Assembly (NCBI GenBank): GCA_949825025.1
Contig: OX463778.1
Coordinates: forward strand, 19,560,196 to 19,624,195
Length of the DNA: 64,000 nucleotides
Source of the DNA: Siphlonurus alternatus
Lineage: Eukaryota; Arthropoda; Insecta; Ephemeroptera; Siphlonuridae
Direction of reading: 5' to 3'
Shown: positions 36,101-48,110 of the stretch, one piece after another
Layout of the letters: the number at the start of each line of letters is the position of its first letter
Position numbering within the stretch: position 1 is the first letter of the stretch
The notes under the pieces: generated by a model
Database searches by the model: none
What the model was told of the DNA's origin: nothing
What the model saw: the letters and a program-made list of their open reading frames with translations, nothing else
Program-made: the position numbers and the translations under genes

Positions 36101-39100
36101 TCAAAATGTAATAAACGAACGCGCTTGGTTATAATATACATCAAATTTACAAGTTTTAAGCTCTTAAGTCTTATAATAGCTACGTCCGGTTTTGGTTATT
36201 AAGCTTTAGATGTTGGTAGTGGTTTGTTAATTGCTGTATTATATATAAGGTGATATACGTATAATAAGCTTATAATATACGTGTGTGTGTGTGTGATTAT
36301 CAATATTATACGTTGTGAGTTACTTTATGGTAAAACAGCAGACCTTCAAACGATGTTAAGGGAGTAAAAGTGGAAGGGTGAAAGATTGATTGATAACTAA
36401 GAGGGTAATTCATTTCGAAGGAGGTACTTGAAACCTTCTTAGAGCACCATCAGGGGCAAAAAATCACATTTTTTTTTAGTTAAAACTTGCTTACTATAAA
36501 AGCTTATATATTAGATTAAAGTGTGATCTAGTTTGAAAACACTTGAAGTATTTTTTATTTTTTTTTGTGAAAAGTTTGTGTTTTTCAATTAATTTTATGT
36601 ATAATTATTTTGCTGTCTTTTCAATCATCAGTTAATTAGCAAAGGACAAAAGTCTTCCACTTGAACACTTTACATTTCCTCCTGAAAATATATTTTTGAG
36701 ATCAACTCAAAATTAATTATTAGTGAAATCGTCATACTTGAAATAAGTCGGATTGACATGAACTTTGACACATTTACTGTGATGTTCATATTATATAATC
36801 AAAAATAGATGCCATTGGGTTTTAAATTTTAATAAAGAAATTTTCTATTCTATTCTTTCTACATGAAGTAGGAAACCTTCACTCCCATGTATAACGAAAG
36901 AAGGACTTTAATTATTAAAAGAAGTATAAAAATTTCTTTCAGTTAGGCTGGTCGCTCATTGCATTCACATCGTATCGTATGACTTCATGTGATAAAATAT
37001 TAAAATAGCTTCGCTACTAACGCATGCGGTCTAGTGAGAGAGAGACCTGAAATACACTGTCAAATGACGCATAAATTTCAAGTATTTAAATTATTAAATT
37101 TATTTTTATAACTATAAATATATAATTATACATTCATCATCAATTGTAAATAATATATTATAATGAACTCGCAATTATTAAACATTTATGCAGGCTTACG
37201 TAATAAATGTTTTTTTTTTACAATACCACAAATCATGTCGATTTGTATCCTATATTTATTGAATATGAACTCATTTTAGATACATAACAATCGTTATAAT
37301 AAACAGCATTCAATGTTTTGTAATAATTTTTATTTTAATTGTATATTACTGTGCATTGTTGCTACGAATGATGCCATAAAATCCCTACCATCTCTTCCTA
37401 TAATGCTAGAAGTAAACGTCCTCGAGGTCTTCGCACTGTTAACAGTCTCTCCTCCAATGGCAGAAATTTATCGTAAAGACGTAAAACTTTGCATTTGAGA
37501 CACAACAGAATGAGAATTATTTTAATTAAAAAAGTCCACATTAGTTTATGATTAAAATTTATAGAAAGCAATAGTTATAATTTTAAAAGTAATCGTTGAA
37601 ATTTTAGAATTACAAAAATAAAACATGTTCCTAAATTCAAAACTATTTTGTGTGCATTTTGTACTGTGTATACATTCGTGACCTCTAGGAATTTTTTTTT
37701 TATTAATTGTATTCTGAACTTTAGATAGTTTTGTCGTGTTGTTCAAAAGCTACATGTGATGATCACGGAAATTTTCAAGGGTTACTGTTGTATAGGACAT
37801 ATTAAGTAAATTAGTAAAGCAAAGAATTTTGTAACATAACAAAATTTGGTTATAAGATGATATTATAGAACTATATATTATATAAATATTCTTGATGTCT
37901 TTCCACAAGGAAAAAAATATACATATTTTGCAAAGGAAAAATTGAAAATGAAATAATTATATCACAATTATTTCAATTATCCCTCATAATTCTGATCGTT
38001 TATAGTGTTTAAATTGTTTATAGAAACCAATAAATCTCGTTATTTAATTTGTGTTCTACTTCTTAGAACTCGTTCAGATCAGTTGCAGCTTTAAAGGAAA
38101 TAATATTGTTATTTTGTAGCTCGGCAAAATTGATAAAAATAAATTAATATCCACAGTTCAAATATCAATTTCAAAGAATTTAGAATCAAATGTTTCCCAG
38201 AACTGCAATAACTTGTAATGAAGAAAACTTAGATGTTTATTGATCAATTTAATGCTACAAATATTATTGAAATAATAAATTTAAAATATACAGAAGGGCA
38301 AAAATATCACCAATAAAATGCATTATTAATCGATTTTTGTCTTCATCAATATCGATAACTTTCTAATTATTAATATTAGGTTACTATAGTGACTAGTCCC
38401 TTTTCATATAAATTATATACAAGAGTCAATTAAAAGAAGCTACAAAAATCAATTAAATCACCATGAGTGGAGTGAACTAGTTTCTCGGTTTTCTGTCTGG
38501 GATTGCAAAGTACCATCAGAGTGCTGATGAAATAGTCTCTCGTCATTCTTTTGTGAAGTAAGTCTGCTCCACAAGGACAAAGCAAGACGCTAAAGTTGTT
38601 TTTCAAGAGCCAGATTTTTTCTTATTGTTGTCATCGTCTTTATTTCTTGTCCTAAATAAATAATCTCTTGTCTATGTACAGTTTAACAAACTTAAGATTC
38701 CTCTCGGAAGCAAATTTTATAGGATTTTCACCCTTCAATGTTTGCCTTATCTTATTTAATAAGGTTCAAATATGTTTAAAACTTGTGTTATTTCCGAGAT
38801 CACGAGAGATATTGAATATTTTTATAAAAATAAGTAATTAAAATCCTTAATTAATACTGAAAATTGAAAGTTTTGTCTGATGTTCTTACACAGAATTGCA
38901 AACTTTACTGTATGAAATATGAATTAACTGCAAGGTAAAACTGCGTTGAAGTTCCGAGCGCCTGCAAGCTGCAACCGCGCAGTTTTTAGGTTTTTACCTC
39001 CATCTGACCACAAAAACTTTGCAGGTGTAGATTAAAAATACGATTAAAAATTCTCACTCAACTAAGAGGCAGGTGAACTCAAATCTCAAATTACAAACTT

Positions 39101-40212
39101 AAATTTTAAATCTTAAATTGTTAAAGTTTTTTGAACCATTTTAATTTTAACAATTACTTGAAAATTTTTTATTGCATAAAATAATGGAGCATACAAAGTT
39201 TTTTTAATTAGTCTGATTTGCAGAGTCGGAGGCGTATTTTTAAAAAAAAATGTATGTTGGATATATATATATATATATGAAATAATAATATATATATATA
39301 TGAAATAATAATATATATTATATAATTTTTGACGGTTACGCACCTTTTCGGGCAAAGCTGTATCTTTTTTTTAGAACATTGACGCCATAAAGGTGTGTGA
39401 TCGTTTCAATATTTTTAATAATAGGTCCCGCATGCACTGAAAAATGAAATGACAAAAAAAAAAGTTTGACAAGTGAGTAGCATAACTTTGTATCCTCTAT
39501 TTGTTACAATAAAATAAAAATGTGTCATGCAGGTTGTCCATTGTAACTGCAGTAGTACCTCAATACTTACTTTGTATTCTAGTAAAAAAACAAGTTAACT
39601 TTGATAAACTATTCTATATAAAAATTTGAGATTGAAGGATTATGAAAGTTTTGTACTATAAAATTTGTGTTGCAATGTAAGTAAAGTGGATTAAATGCTT
39701 TTTTTATTTATATTTTTAACTGCAGAACCAATGAAACTTTTCTCTTTATTAAACAAGTAAAACAAAATCGTCTTTTTATTACAAGTTATAAACTAATAGA
39801 AAATAATTTGATATTTGTTTTTAAGCCTTAATCCTTTTAACACATAAAGTTCTGAAACTCTTAAGTAAGTAGTATTTAGAAATATTGCTGACTATTAAGA
39901 TTGAAGCAAAGAAATGCTCATCTAAAGAAGACCTCACAAAGTGCTCATTTTTCAAAAAGAGAAACATGCGCGGGGAGTCGCTTTATTAAAAACTATCATG
40001 GAAAATTAGTCCTATATACACAACTGAGTTTTAGTAAGTGCTGATGTTTTTATTTTTATTATTGGCTGCAGTTGTTTTGTTGTTCAATTTGAAGCTATAT
40101 TTTCTTACCTTTGGAAGCTTTTTATACCAGATTTTTTTTTATCAATAGACAGCATGCATGAAAATTTTTATTGCAAAAATGAATAGCCGTTATCATATTA
40201 TGTTACTATAAT
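33191..40212. other. Long AT-rich non-coding stretch
   Basis: About 7 kb without a gene I can support. Less biased patches (33600-33780, 35150-35430, 36960-37060, 38460-38620, 38930-39010) carry unassigned short frames. Simple features include a CAG run at 33671-33686, (GT)n at 36280-36294 and AT tracts at 39259-39300. Probably intronic or intergenic. Confidence 0.65.
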
Positions 40213-40266
40213 TTTTTTTCAGATTTTTTTGAGTCCCGGGATTATTTTCAAAAACTATTGAAAGTT
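40213..40266. mobile_element. Solo arm of foldback family D
   Basis: TTTTTTCAGATTTTTTTGAG then CCCGGGATTATTTTCAAAAA and CTATTGAAAG aligns closely with the left arm of the element at 51768-51980 (51825-51877). The expected opposite arm is absent, so this is a truncated copy. Confidence 0.6.
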
Positions 40267-40900
40267 TTGCAAGTTCTGTTTGCCCCCCTGGATCCTTGAT
40301 AAAAATGATAGTAGGGCATACACGCGGGCTATTGACGCCTCCAGGGAGCATGGCCGCAGTTTATATATTTTTAAAAAATAATTCTTGGTTAAAAATATAT
40401 ATATATATATATAATATATATTATATAAAAAAAAATCAAAGTATCATAATTTGGCACCCTCGATCTATTCATTTCTCCAATAAAAAATTTCATGCAGGTT
40501 GTCACTTGAGGTTTTTCGATATATTATTTTTTCCCAGAAATTTTCAATTCCAAGAACTTTATATAACAAAATAAACTTTCTGAATTTATGAGGTGGCAAC
40601 ATAATTTAATGTGAGAGGTTTTTTAGAAACTCTTTTTGATTCTTATTTAAATCAAATGGATGAATTTGATACAATTACAGATCTCAGTGAAAATATATTG
40701 AATTAAATTTTGTTGCTATTCGATTTTTCATTGACATTTTTATTGGACTGACTTTTATTTTTTGCCATGGCATGATGATTAAATTTCCTTTGAATTTGAT
40801 TGACTTTTGTGAAAATTAAGTTTTTTTTTTTTTTACTAAAACTCTTTGAGCTTTTATTTCAGCATACTTTTGATGCTATGACAAAGTAATAGCAAAGAGG
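40267..40900. other. AT-rich non-coding DNA
   Basis: A CCCCCCTGGATCC stretch (40284-40296) faintly resembles a hAT MITE end but lacks a partner. A TA-rich tract spans 40398-40430. Confidence 0.5.
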
Positions 40901-40919
40901 AAGAGAGAGATCGAGAGAT

Positions 40920-40966
<47 letters not shown>
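40901..40966. repeat. (GA)n microsatellite, interrupted
   Basis: GA dinucleotides with interruptions (ATCGAGAGATAA, AAAG). Ser-Leu frames on the opposite strand are artefacts. Confidence 0.92.
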
Positions 40967-42619
40967 TGCTTCATTTACTCGGTAAGCACCAACCTCGACA
41001 AACACAGTCTCTGCATACGTGCTACGTTGGTGCTCATTTTTTGAGTGGTGCCTCGGGCATTCCAATCCAATTGAACACATGAACCAATTACCACAGCGTA
41101 GTCAATTATACAAAATTTGAATGTAAAATTTCAATGATAATTATGAAATTATTTTAATAATTAATGAAACTAATAATTTATTTTTATTATGTAATGGAAT
41201 TACTATATTAAAATTATAAAAATAGTAGATTTTATTAAATAAATTATCACTTTATTATAGTTTAGATATAAATTTATACGTGGAATTGTTTTTATAATAT
41301 AATTGTATCCATGCAATTGTGTAATGAAATAATTATAACTTTCATGTTTATTAATAAATTTGCACTACTAACACTTCAATGATTTTCTGTTATATTGAGA
41401 GGCAATGCAGTATAACGATGAATATTATTTATAAAATATCAAGTAAACTACTTTGAAACGTTATTATTCTAAACACACAAGTTTAAATTAAAGTAGTAAA
41501 ACACTTATTTTACCGATACCTTTGGAGGACAAATTACGTTTAAATACCTGGTTATATAATAGTTTAATATTTTCTTTACTATAAGTAAGTATTTACTGCA
41601 ATGCATAATTTTTTGACCGTCTGTACAAGACAATATAATTTATCATAATTTTATTTTATCAGCTGTTAGGCTACCATAAACTGGTTTAATGCATTATAAG
41701 CATTTGCCATATTCACTGAAGAAACCCAAAAATCATAAATTTGAATAATCTGTGATAAATCACCTTGCCAGGACGAAATAATGTCTTATTATTGAACTAT
41801 ATTATTCTTAGCACAGCAGCCGAGCTTCCAAGCATTTGCCATATTTACGAAGGAAAGCGTTAAGTTTCAGTAATCTGTGACTGATCACCCAATAGATAAT
41901 AATCGTATTAATTTTTCCTTAACATAATTAATTGAACTTTGTAATATAGTTGTTGTATTATAAGACGAAGGTTGTATATTAACTTAATTAATTGCGACGC
42001 TACAGGACACACGTCCGAGAGATGGTGCGTGCGAAGAGTTTATCGATTTCAGCCAGTAGCGTCTCTGAGGGGTGACTGATGTTGCCAGCAGACAATCACA
42101 GTTAAGGGAGGAGAAAATTCACCCCTCATCTTTTTTTTATCTGCCCCCATCATTGCTGCAGTTCTAATAGATGAGCTCACGAATACACCTCTACTACTAC
42201 TATATTTTTTTTTCGTGTATTTTTTTTTTTTTTATTCGCATCTCTCTCGACTGCAGCCTCTTGTGATCTCACGGGGTTAGGTCTCATCTCTTCGGCACGC
42301 TAGCTGACAAGCAAGGGGGTATCGGTGTCTCTCTTCTTTGTATTCTAGATAGTTCTTCTTCTTTTCCTTGCTCTTATCGTATCTTTTGTATGTTGTAGAA
42401 GATGAAGTTAGGTTTACAATGTCTAAATGTATTTGGTAGCAACAATGCCCTTGAGATGTTATAAACATTATCGTCACACAAAATGTAATTGTGTGCTCAG
42501 CTTGTAAGAAAAAAAAAATATTTAAAGAGATTCTTCGAAATGAAATATAATTTAAACAAATATTAGAAATTTATTAAACATATTTTCAAATTAAAATTCG
42601 ATCTCAATAAATATTCGAG
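40967..42619. other. AT-rich non-coding DNA with a degenerate duplication
   Basis: GCATTTGCCATATTCAC (41700) and GCATTTGCCATATTTACGAA (41833), each followed by a TAATCTGTGA..GATCACC-like string, suggest an old duplication about 130 bp apart. A GC-richer patch covers 41995-42320. No gene supported. Confidence 0.55.
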
Positions 42620-42905
42620 TTATAATTGGATAGTCGTGAGTTCGGTTCCAGGCACCATCAACTTCTCCGCATGGCGGTTGTTAACAGAAGACTCGGTCAT
42701 TGGTGATTCAAAGGCATACTCCATCAATTGCCGACTATCCTGACTGAGGTTTCCATAGTTTCCTCAGTTAAAAGTACAAATGGATCCGAATGCTATAAGA
42801 CGGCCATGGTTGCCTCGGTTTGGAAGGAATCCACAGAACCGTATGCAATGCTAGGTCGGGTGCAAAGAGCCGGGAAGTTAAATTCACTTACCAGTACCTT
42901 CACAA
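42620..42905 (+). mobile_element. SINE-like repeat, copy 3 (best preserved 5' part)
   Basis: GTCGTGAGTTCGGTTCCAGG at 42633-42652 resembles a tRNA B-box region. A body follows with CACCATCAACTTCTCCGCAT, then the family core CTGACTGAGGTTTCCATAG, TTTCCTCAG and a GGCCATGG..GCC stretch. Its relatives are at 6255-6450 (+) and 23640-23862 (-). No poly-A tail or clear target duplication was found. The 89-codon frame over it is not a gene. Confidence 0.65.
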
Positions 42906-44116
42906 TTAAAAATAGGGTTCAGTTTAGGGGGAAAATAAAAATAAACATTGCGAATCTATACTGTATTTGTATAGAAAATAATTTATTAATGAATTAATGT
43001 TTATTTGAACAGGTAATTCAATTTTTAATTTTACCAGTTAAATAACTAAAATTGCATGCTTTGTATTTAGAAAGAACGTAACACACATTTCTATGCCTCT
43101 TTTACAAACAAAACTTTGAAATATCATATCATTTTGTTACATTACTGTAAATAAGTAAATATCATATTCAAACTGTTAATACTGACGGTATAAAAATACA
43201 GAAATGTACTTCATCCAATATGTTATTTCATATTGTGTAACAAGACTTCAAATATATATTTTTTTTTTGAAATGCTATAAAATGTTAGCGGCACATATTA
43301 GAGATTTGTTTTGCAGGGTATTCTATATCAAAAATTTATTGTTTATTGCTGAATTCGTTTAAAGATATATAACTGTACCCAATAAAGGCATGTAAAGATT
43401 GTGGCAATATTGAGAGAGAGAGAAGAAAAGCAAGAAGTATGAAGTTGGTGTTATAAAAGTGACTAACTGAGATGGAAACATTGAGATTGATGACGATCAA
43501 CCAGCCTCTTGAACTCCATATTACTACAGTGTATTTTCTTACTACCATTTACACGCAAAGCAAGCAAAAAGTATTATTTTTATCTTATATTACTTCTTTT
43601 CTTCTGTCGTCTGATCTGTGCTTCTTTCTACGCGTGCTCTCTCAAACTGTTCGTCTTATTTTCAGTCTTTCCCTGAAGAGCTATTGCATAAAAGAAACAA
43701 AAAGATACATTTTATTTTTTTCCCTTTAAGTCTTGATCTCCCCTACACACAAGTATGTAGGAGAAAAACATATTAAGGGTATACTACTATAGCATAGTTT
43801 GGTGGTATCACGTTTTGGTTAAAAAAGAAGGAAAAGGATTTTTTAACTTAAACTCCAACTTGGGACTATGGGTGAAGAATATATATAAGATTGTTTCCCT
43901 TTTTTTTTTTTTCCTTGTACACATTCAAGATTCATCTCGACGTAGATTACACATCAACCCTATACACGCCTGGAGACCCATGGTGTCTCTATATACACTA
44001 TGGTCATGTACACACGCTCCGGTTTACATAGATGCTCGATCTTGATGCTGCTACGCTGCTACTGCTGCTGCTTTAACCGTAAACTGGGGTGATACGTACT
44101 GCATATCAAATAGTCT
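42906..44116. other. AT-rich non-coding DNA
   Basis: Contains a short purine tract (43411-43440) and a CTG/CTA-rich patch (44048-44075). Frames at 43336-43729 and 43815-44045 are unassigned. Confidence 0.6.
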
Positions 44117-45365
44117 GGGTTCTTAGCTTAAAGTCGTGCACTTTGTGATAAAAGCACCGAACTTGGTACATCGATAGAATTGACCAAGACGATCATTTTG
44201 AGGGATGTAGCCCAGCGCGCAACCTGACCTGGTGACCCCTGGTGACCTTTCAAAATGGCGGCCGTGACCTTTATGAAATTAATTTTTAATTTAAAAACTG
44301 TTGCAGATAAATTAAAATTTTAAACTGAAAGTGGTTCACGATCATTTATTGCATGTCCTGTAATTTTTTCAAAATGCTGCGTTGCCAAATTAGTGCATAA
44401 ATTAAATATATTCATGAAAATTGGGACCATTTTTCACATAAATGACGTGCAAGTATCCGCGATGCCGAAGTTGGCTATTTATAAGTCGAGATGAGGCTCA
44501 GCAGATTGAATGAAGGTGGACTCAGGATAATAGTAAGATATTTTTTACCGCAGATTATTTGACCTGGTGACCTCTAATGACCTTTCAAAATGGCGCCTGA
44601 AAACTATTCGATTTGATATATTAGCAAATTACGAAGCTAAATGAAATGAAATTGCTGGAAATTGATTTATTTTTACTTTCAAGTTGTCCCGATTTTTTTC
44701 CAAAATCTGTGTTGCCACATAAACACATTTACAGTGTTGCCAAATTTACAACAAATGACAATGGGGTACTGACCGGTATTTGAGTTAGCAATACTAGTAA
44801 AAAGTACTGTGAATTCTATGAAGAATGAGCCCTATTAGAGCATTCTACGACAATTTGCTGATTTTATATGAATTTTTAAAACTTTTTTTGATGACGTCAT
44901 ACCATTGAATCTTAAATGGGAAAATGCATCAGTTAACATTGCTAAAATGAAAAGTTATTGAAGTAGAAATTTGAAACCTTCATTATCGTGATTCTAGCAC
45001 CTAAAAACCTTGCAAATGAAATTTTGGTTACATTTCAAATTTCAATATTAAGTATGGGATTTGGCAATGTTAACTGATCTATTTTTCCATTGAAGATTCA
45101 ATGGTATGACGTCATTTTTGAGAGGTTTTAAAAATTCATATAAAATCAGTAAATTGTCGTAGAATGCTGTAATAGGGCTTGTTCTTTATGAAATTCTCGT
45201 GCCTTTTGAAATATTGACAAAAACTTGAAACTTTTTTTTTTGGTCACTACCCCATTAATGTAGTATATTATCACTAACTCTACCTCGGCATTAAATGTAT
45301 GTGTATAATGTACTTAATTACAGTATATGCACAATAAATTGACATCATTGTGCAACTTTTAAACC
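44117..45365 (+). repeat. Left arm of the large foldback
   Basis: Contains two copies of a GACCTGGTGACC...GACCTTTCAAAATGGCG module about 330 bp apart (44225-44267 and 44560-44597). The arm is about 756 bp once the 493-bp insertion unit at 44763-45255 is discounted, close to the 762-bp right arm. Confidence 0.85.
44763..45253. mobile_element. Foldback element nested in the left arm
   Basis: Terminal inverted repeats GGGGTACTGACC and, on the other strand, GGGGTAGTGACC bound 491 bp. Inner arms share GCCCTATTA.AGCATTCTAC, GACGTCAT and CCATTGAATCTT-type sequence. The right arm of the host element has the uninterrupted site (TGACAATTAATG), while here AT flanks both ends, giving a 2-bp AT duplication. 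No coding capacity. Confidence 0.85.
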
Positions 45366-46488
45366 TTAAGAATATTTCAGAGGACCAAAAAAAATATAGT
45401 CAACCAGTTGAGCTATAATATAGATATAATATATATAGGCTATAATGGCATGGTATATATATAGCAACTTTTAAAATAATATATTATTATAGAACGTAAT
45501 TCTTATAAATAATCAAATATATACATGGATGTAGAATGATTATTATGTTACCATATTTCTTAAAAAATAAATTTAAAAAAACAATAGAAAAAAAAGTACA
45601 TGACTTCTGAATCGCGCGTATACTTTTATTTTGTTATATGGTCGAATGTATGAACTTTTTGCCATCACACGCACTGTTAACAGTATACAATTTTATAATT
45701 TATCTATTATATAATTATCTATACACAGAAAATTTAAACAAAATACAAAATTATATCTTTTTAAAAAATGTATAGGATAAAAAATATTTTCATTGCACCT
45801 TTTCTTTGATACTGATATACTAATTAAATTTAACTGTATATTTCCATCTTGTATTTGTGATTATTGTCATTTGTCTTCATGTTATTTACCAATAAATCAA
45901 ATAAAGATATTTTTGCCAGGCAAGTACGCGTGAGTGGGTGGCTATTGCAGTGGGTGGCTATTAGAACATTATAAACATAATTTTTCTGGCAATCTCATCA
46001 CGCCCAATTCTTAAATCCTTATAGAAAAATAAGGTGAAGGGAGGCCAAGTATACAGTATAAGGGCTCAAATATTATTGCACGCATGGCATGATGGCAACA
46101 TAGTCTTTGTAGCTGTATGGTAATGTAAACTTGGAAAGTATAATAATGTGGTAGATGGTAATTTAATTCATGTAAATAGTAAATACTCGAACATAATAAT
46201 AAATTGTAAGCTATTTGTCTAATGTTCATTGATGTATCATGTCATATAAAGGAAATAAACAAAATATAATTTTCGTATACATTAATTACATTTTATTCTT
46301 TTTAATATATTTATGCCAACTATATAGAAATAAAAATATTAGCTATATAGTCAAATTGTGAACCCTACATACAACCGTGAAAGTTGTTGTAAATGTATTA
46401 TCAGACAATCAGTATATTATATATTATATAATATTATACATCTATACACCTATAATCCATGCAGTATAAATAACTAATATATATATAT

Positions 46489-46520
<32 letters not shown>

Positions 46521-46884
46521 CGATTCCACATTAATTACTAATTATCAATTATGAGTTGAAAGCATAAATATAATATATTATTATCTTTATTTAAAATATA
46601 TATGCTGACAGCCAAAAAAAAAATATACATATATTATATACGTATATTTCATTTAAGTAAAAAAAAAAATAATAAAATTATTTGAATCCTCATTGTACGA
46701 GTCTTCCAGTTTCGATTCTACGCATTACATTTTTTTTTTTTTTTTGTCTTTGTATAATATGAATAAGAGCAACAGCGAAGAAATCATTCAGTTGCCCATC
46801 CAATGGTGTTAATTAATTTACAGAGAATATTAACACTTCATTCCCCACTCTCTCCTCCCTCCCCCCCCCCCCCGAAAAAATCTG
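45366..46884. other. AT-rich spacer of the large foldback
   Basis: No ORF with a recognisable domain. Contains a 13-bp direct repeat GTGGGTGGCTATT (45936-45962), a TA tract at 46477-46520 and a C homopolymer at 46861-46873 beside the right arm boundary. Confidence 0.7.
46477..46520. repeat. (AT)n microsatellite
   Basis: About 44 bp of AT/TA dinucleotides with one break near 46499. Confidence 0.9.
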
Positions 46885-47646
46885 GGTTTAAAAAGTTGCA
46901 CAATGATGTCAATTTATTGTGCATATACTGTAATTAAATACATTATACACATTTAATGCCGAGTTAGGGTTAGTGATAATATACTACATTAATTGTCATT
47001 TGTTGTAAATTTGGCAACACTGTAAATGTGTTTATATGGCAACACAGATTTTGGAAAAAATTCGGGACCACTTGAAAGTAAAAATAAATCAATTTTCAGC
47101 AATTTCATTTCATTTAGCTTCGTAATTTGCTAATATATCAAATCGAATAGTTTTCAGGTGCCATTTTGAAAGGTCATTAGAGGTCACCAGGTCAAATAAT
47201 CTGCGGTAAAAAATATCTTACTATTATCCTGAGTCCACCTTCATTCAATCTGCTGAGCCTCTCGACTTATAAATAGCCAACTTCGGCATCGCGGATACTT
47301 GCACGTCATTTATGTGAAAAATGGTCCCAATTTTCATGAATATATTTAATTTATGCACTAATTTGGCAACGCAGCATTTTGAAAAAATTACAGGACATGC
47401 AATAAATGATCGTGAACCACTTTCAGTTTAAAATTTTAATTTATCTGCAACAGTTTTTAAATTAAAAATTAATTTCATAAAGGTCACGGCCGCCATTTTG
47501 AAAGGTCACCAGAGGTCACCAGGTCAGGTTGCGCGCTGGGCTACATCCCTCAAAATGATCGTCTTGGTCAATTCTATCGATGTACCAAGTTCGGTGCTTT
47601 TATCACAAAGTGCACGACTTGGTCATTTTTGTAAGCTAAGAACCCT
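46885..47646 (-). repeat. Right arm of the large foldback
   Basis: Inverted copy of the left arm without the nested insertion, preserving the empty target site at about 46998-47010. The ORF at 47498-47731 runs out of the arm and is a chance frame. Confidence 0.85.
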
Positions 47647-47774
47647 CACTAAAACGGCTCTTTACCAAAATGACGCCTCTTGTAATATCTACCTACAGTC
47701 AAAATATCTTGGTGTAACTTACCGGAAGTGAGAACAGTTGTAAAGTTTAATGAAAGTACAGAAAGAAATACAAT

Positions 47775-48110
47775 TTGAGATTGTCGATTTTTTTTTTAAT
47801 GCGTATTCTCGGAATCGCCTCCCTTGAATTCAAAAAGCCTTGCAGGGGATTTTGAACTTACCATCAATATAGGTGTCATAAAAATTTTGATGTCGATCTG
47901 GATGCATGAATAATTTTTGTAAAAATTTATATAGAAGTTTAACGTAGAACGTTATGGAACCAAATCTGAATTGCAGCTATTGTAAGAAAAATGTTCCTTT
48001 GAATTTGCTATAAGCGATTTAAGTTTTAGAAAATTCTCTTTTTTAAATTTATTTAATTTGATTCCTTCTGATAGAAATAATATCCTCTTACTCGATCAAT
48101 CATTGTCAAT
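47775..48110 (+). mobile_element. MITE family C, copy 2 (diverged)
   Basis: CTCGGAATCGCCTCCCTTGA, AAAAAGCCTTGCAGGGG and CCATCAATATAGG match the 22.5-kb copy in order and orientation. The ends (TTGAGATTGTCGA and TTGTCAATTTAA) are degraded relatives of the GATTGACC terminal repeat. It is older or more decayed than copy 1. Confidence 0.7.

Larger units (their letters stand above)
44117..47646. mobile_element. 3.5-kb foldback element with near-identical 760-bp arms
   Basis: Left arm 44117-45365 (interrupted by a younger insertion) and right arm 46885-47646 are inverted copies. The ends are GGGTTCTTAGCTT and AAGCTAAGAACCC. By eye, long stretches differ only at isolated positions (for example a 3-base difference at TCGAGATGAGG versus TCGAGAGG). 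The 1519-bp spacer (45366-46884) is AT-rich and encodes nothing recognisable. Structurally this is a long-TIR or Foldback-type non-autonomous transposon, or a recent inverted duplication. No target duplication was found immediately outside the ends. Confidence 0.85.

Noticed and set aside
40284..40296. Second hAT MITE end (CCCCCCTGGATCC)
   Set aside because: No opposite terminus or 8-bp duplication.
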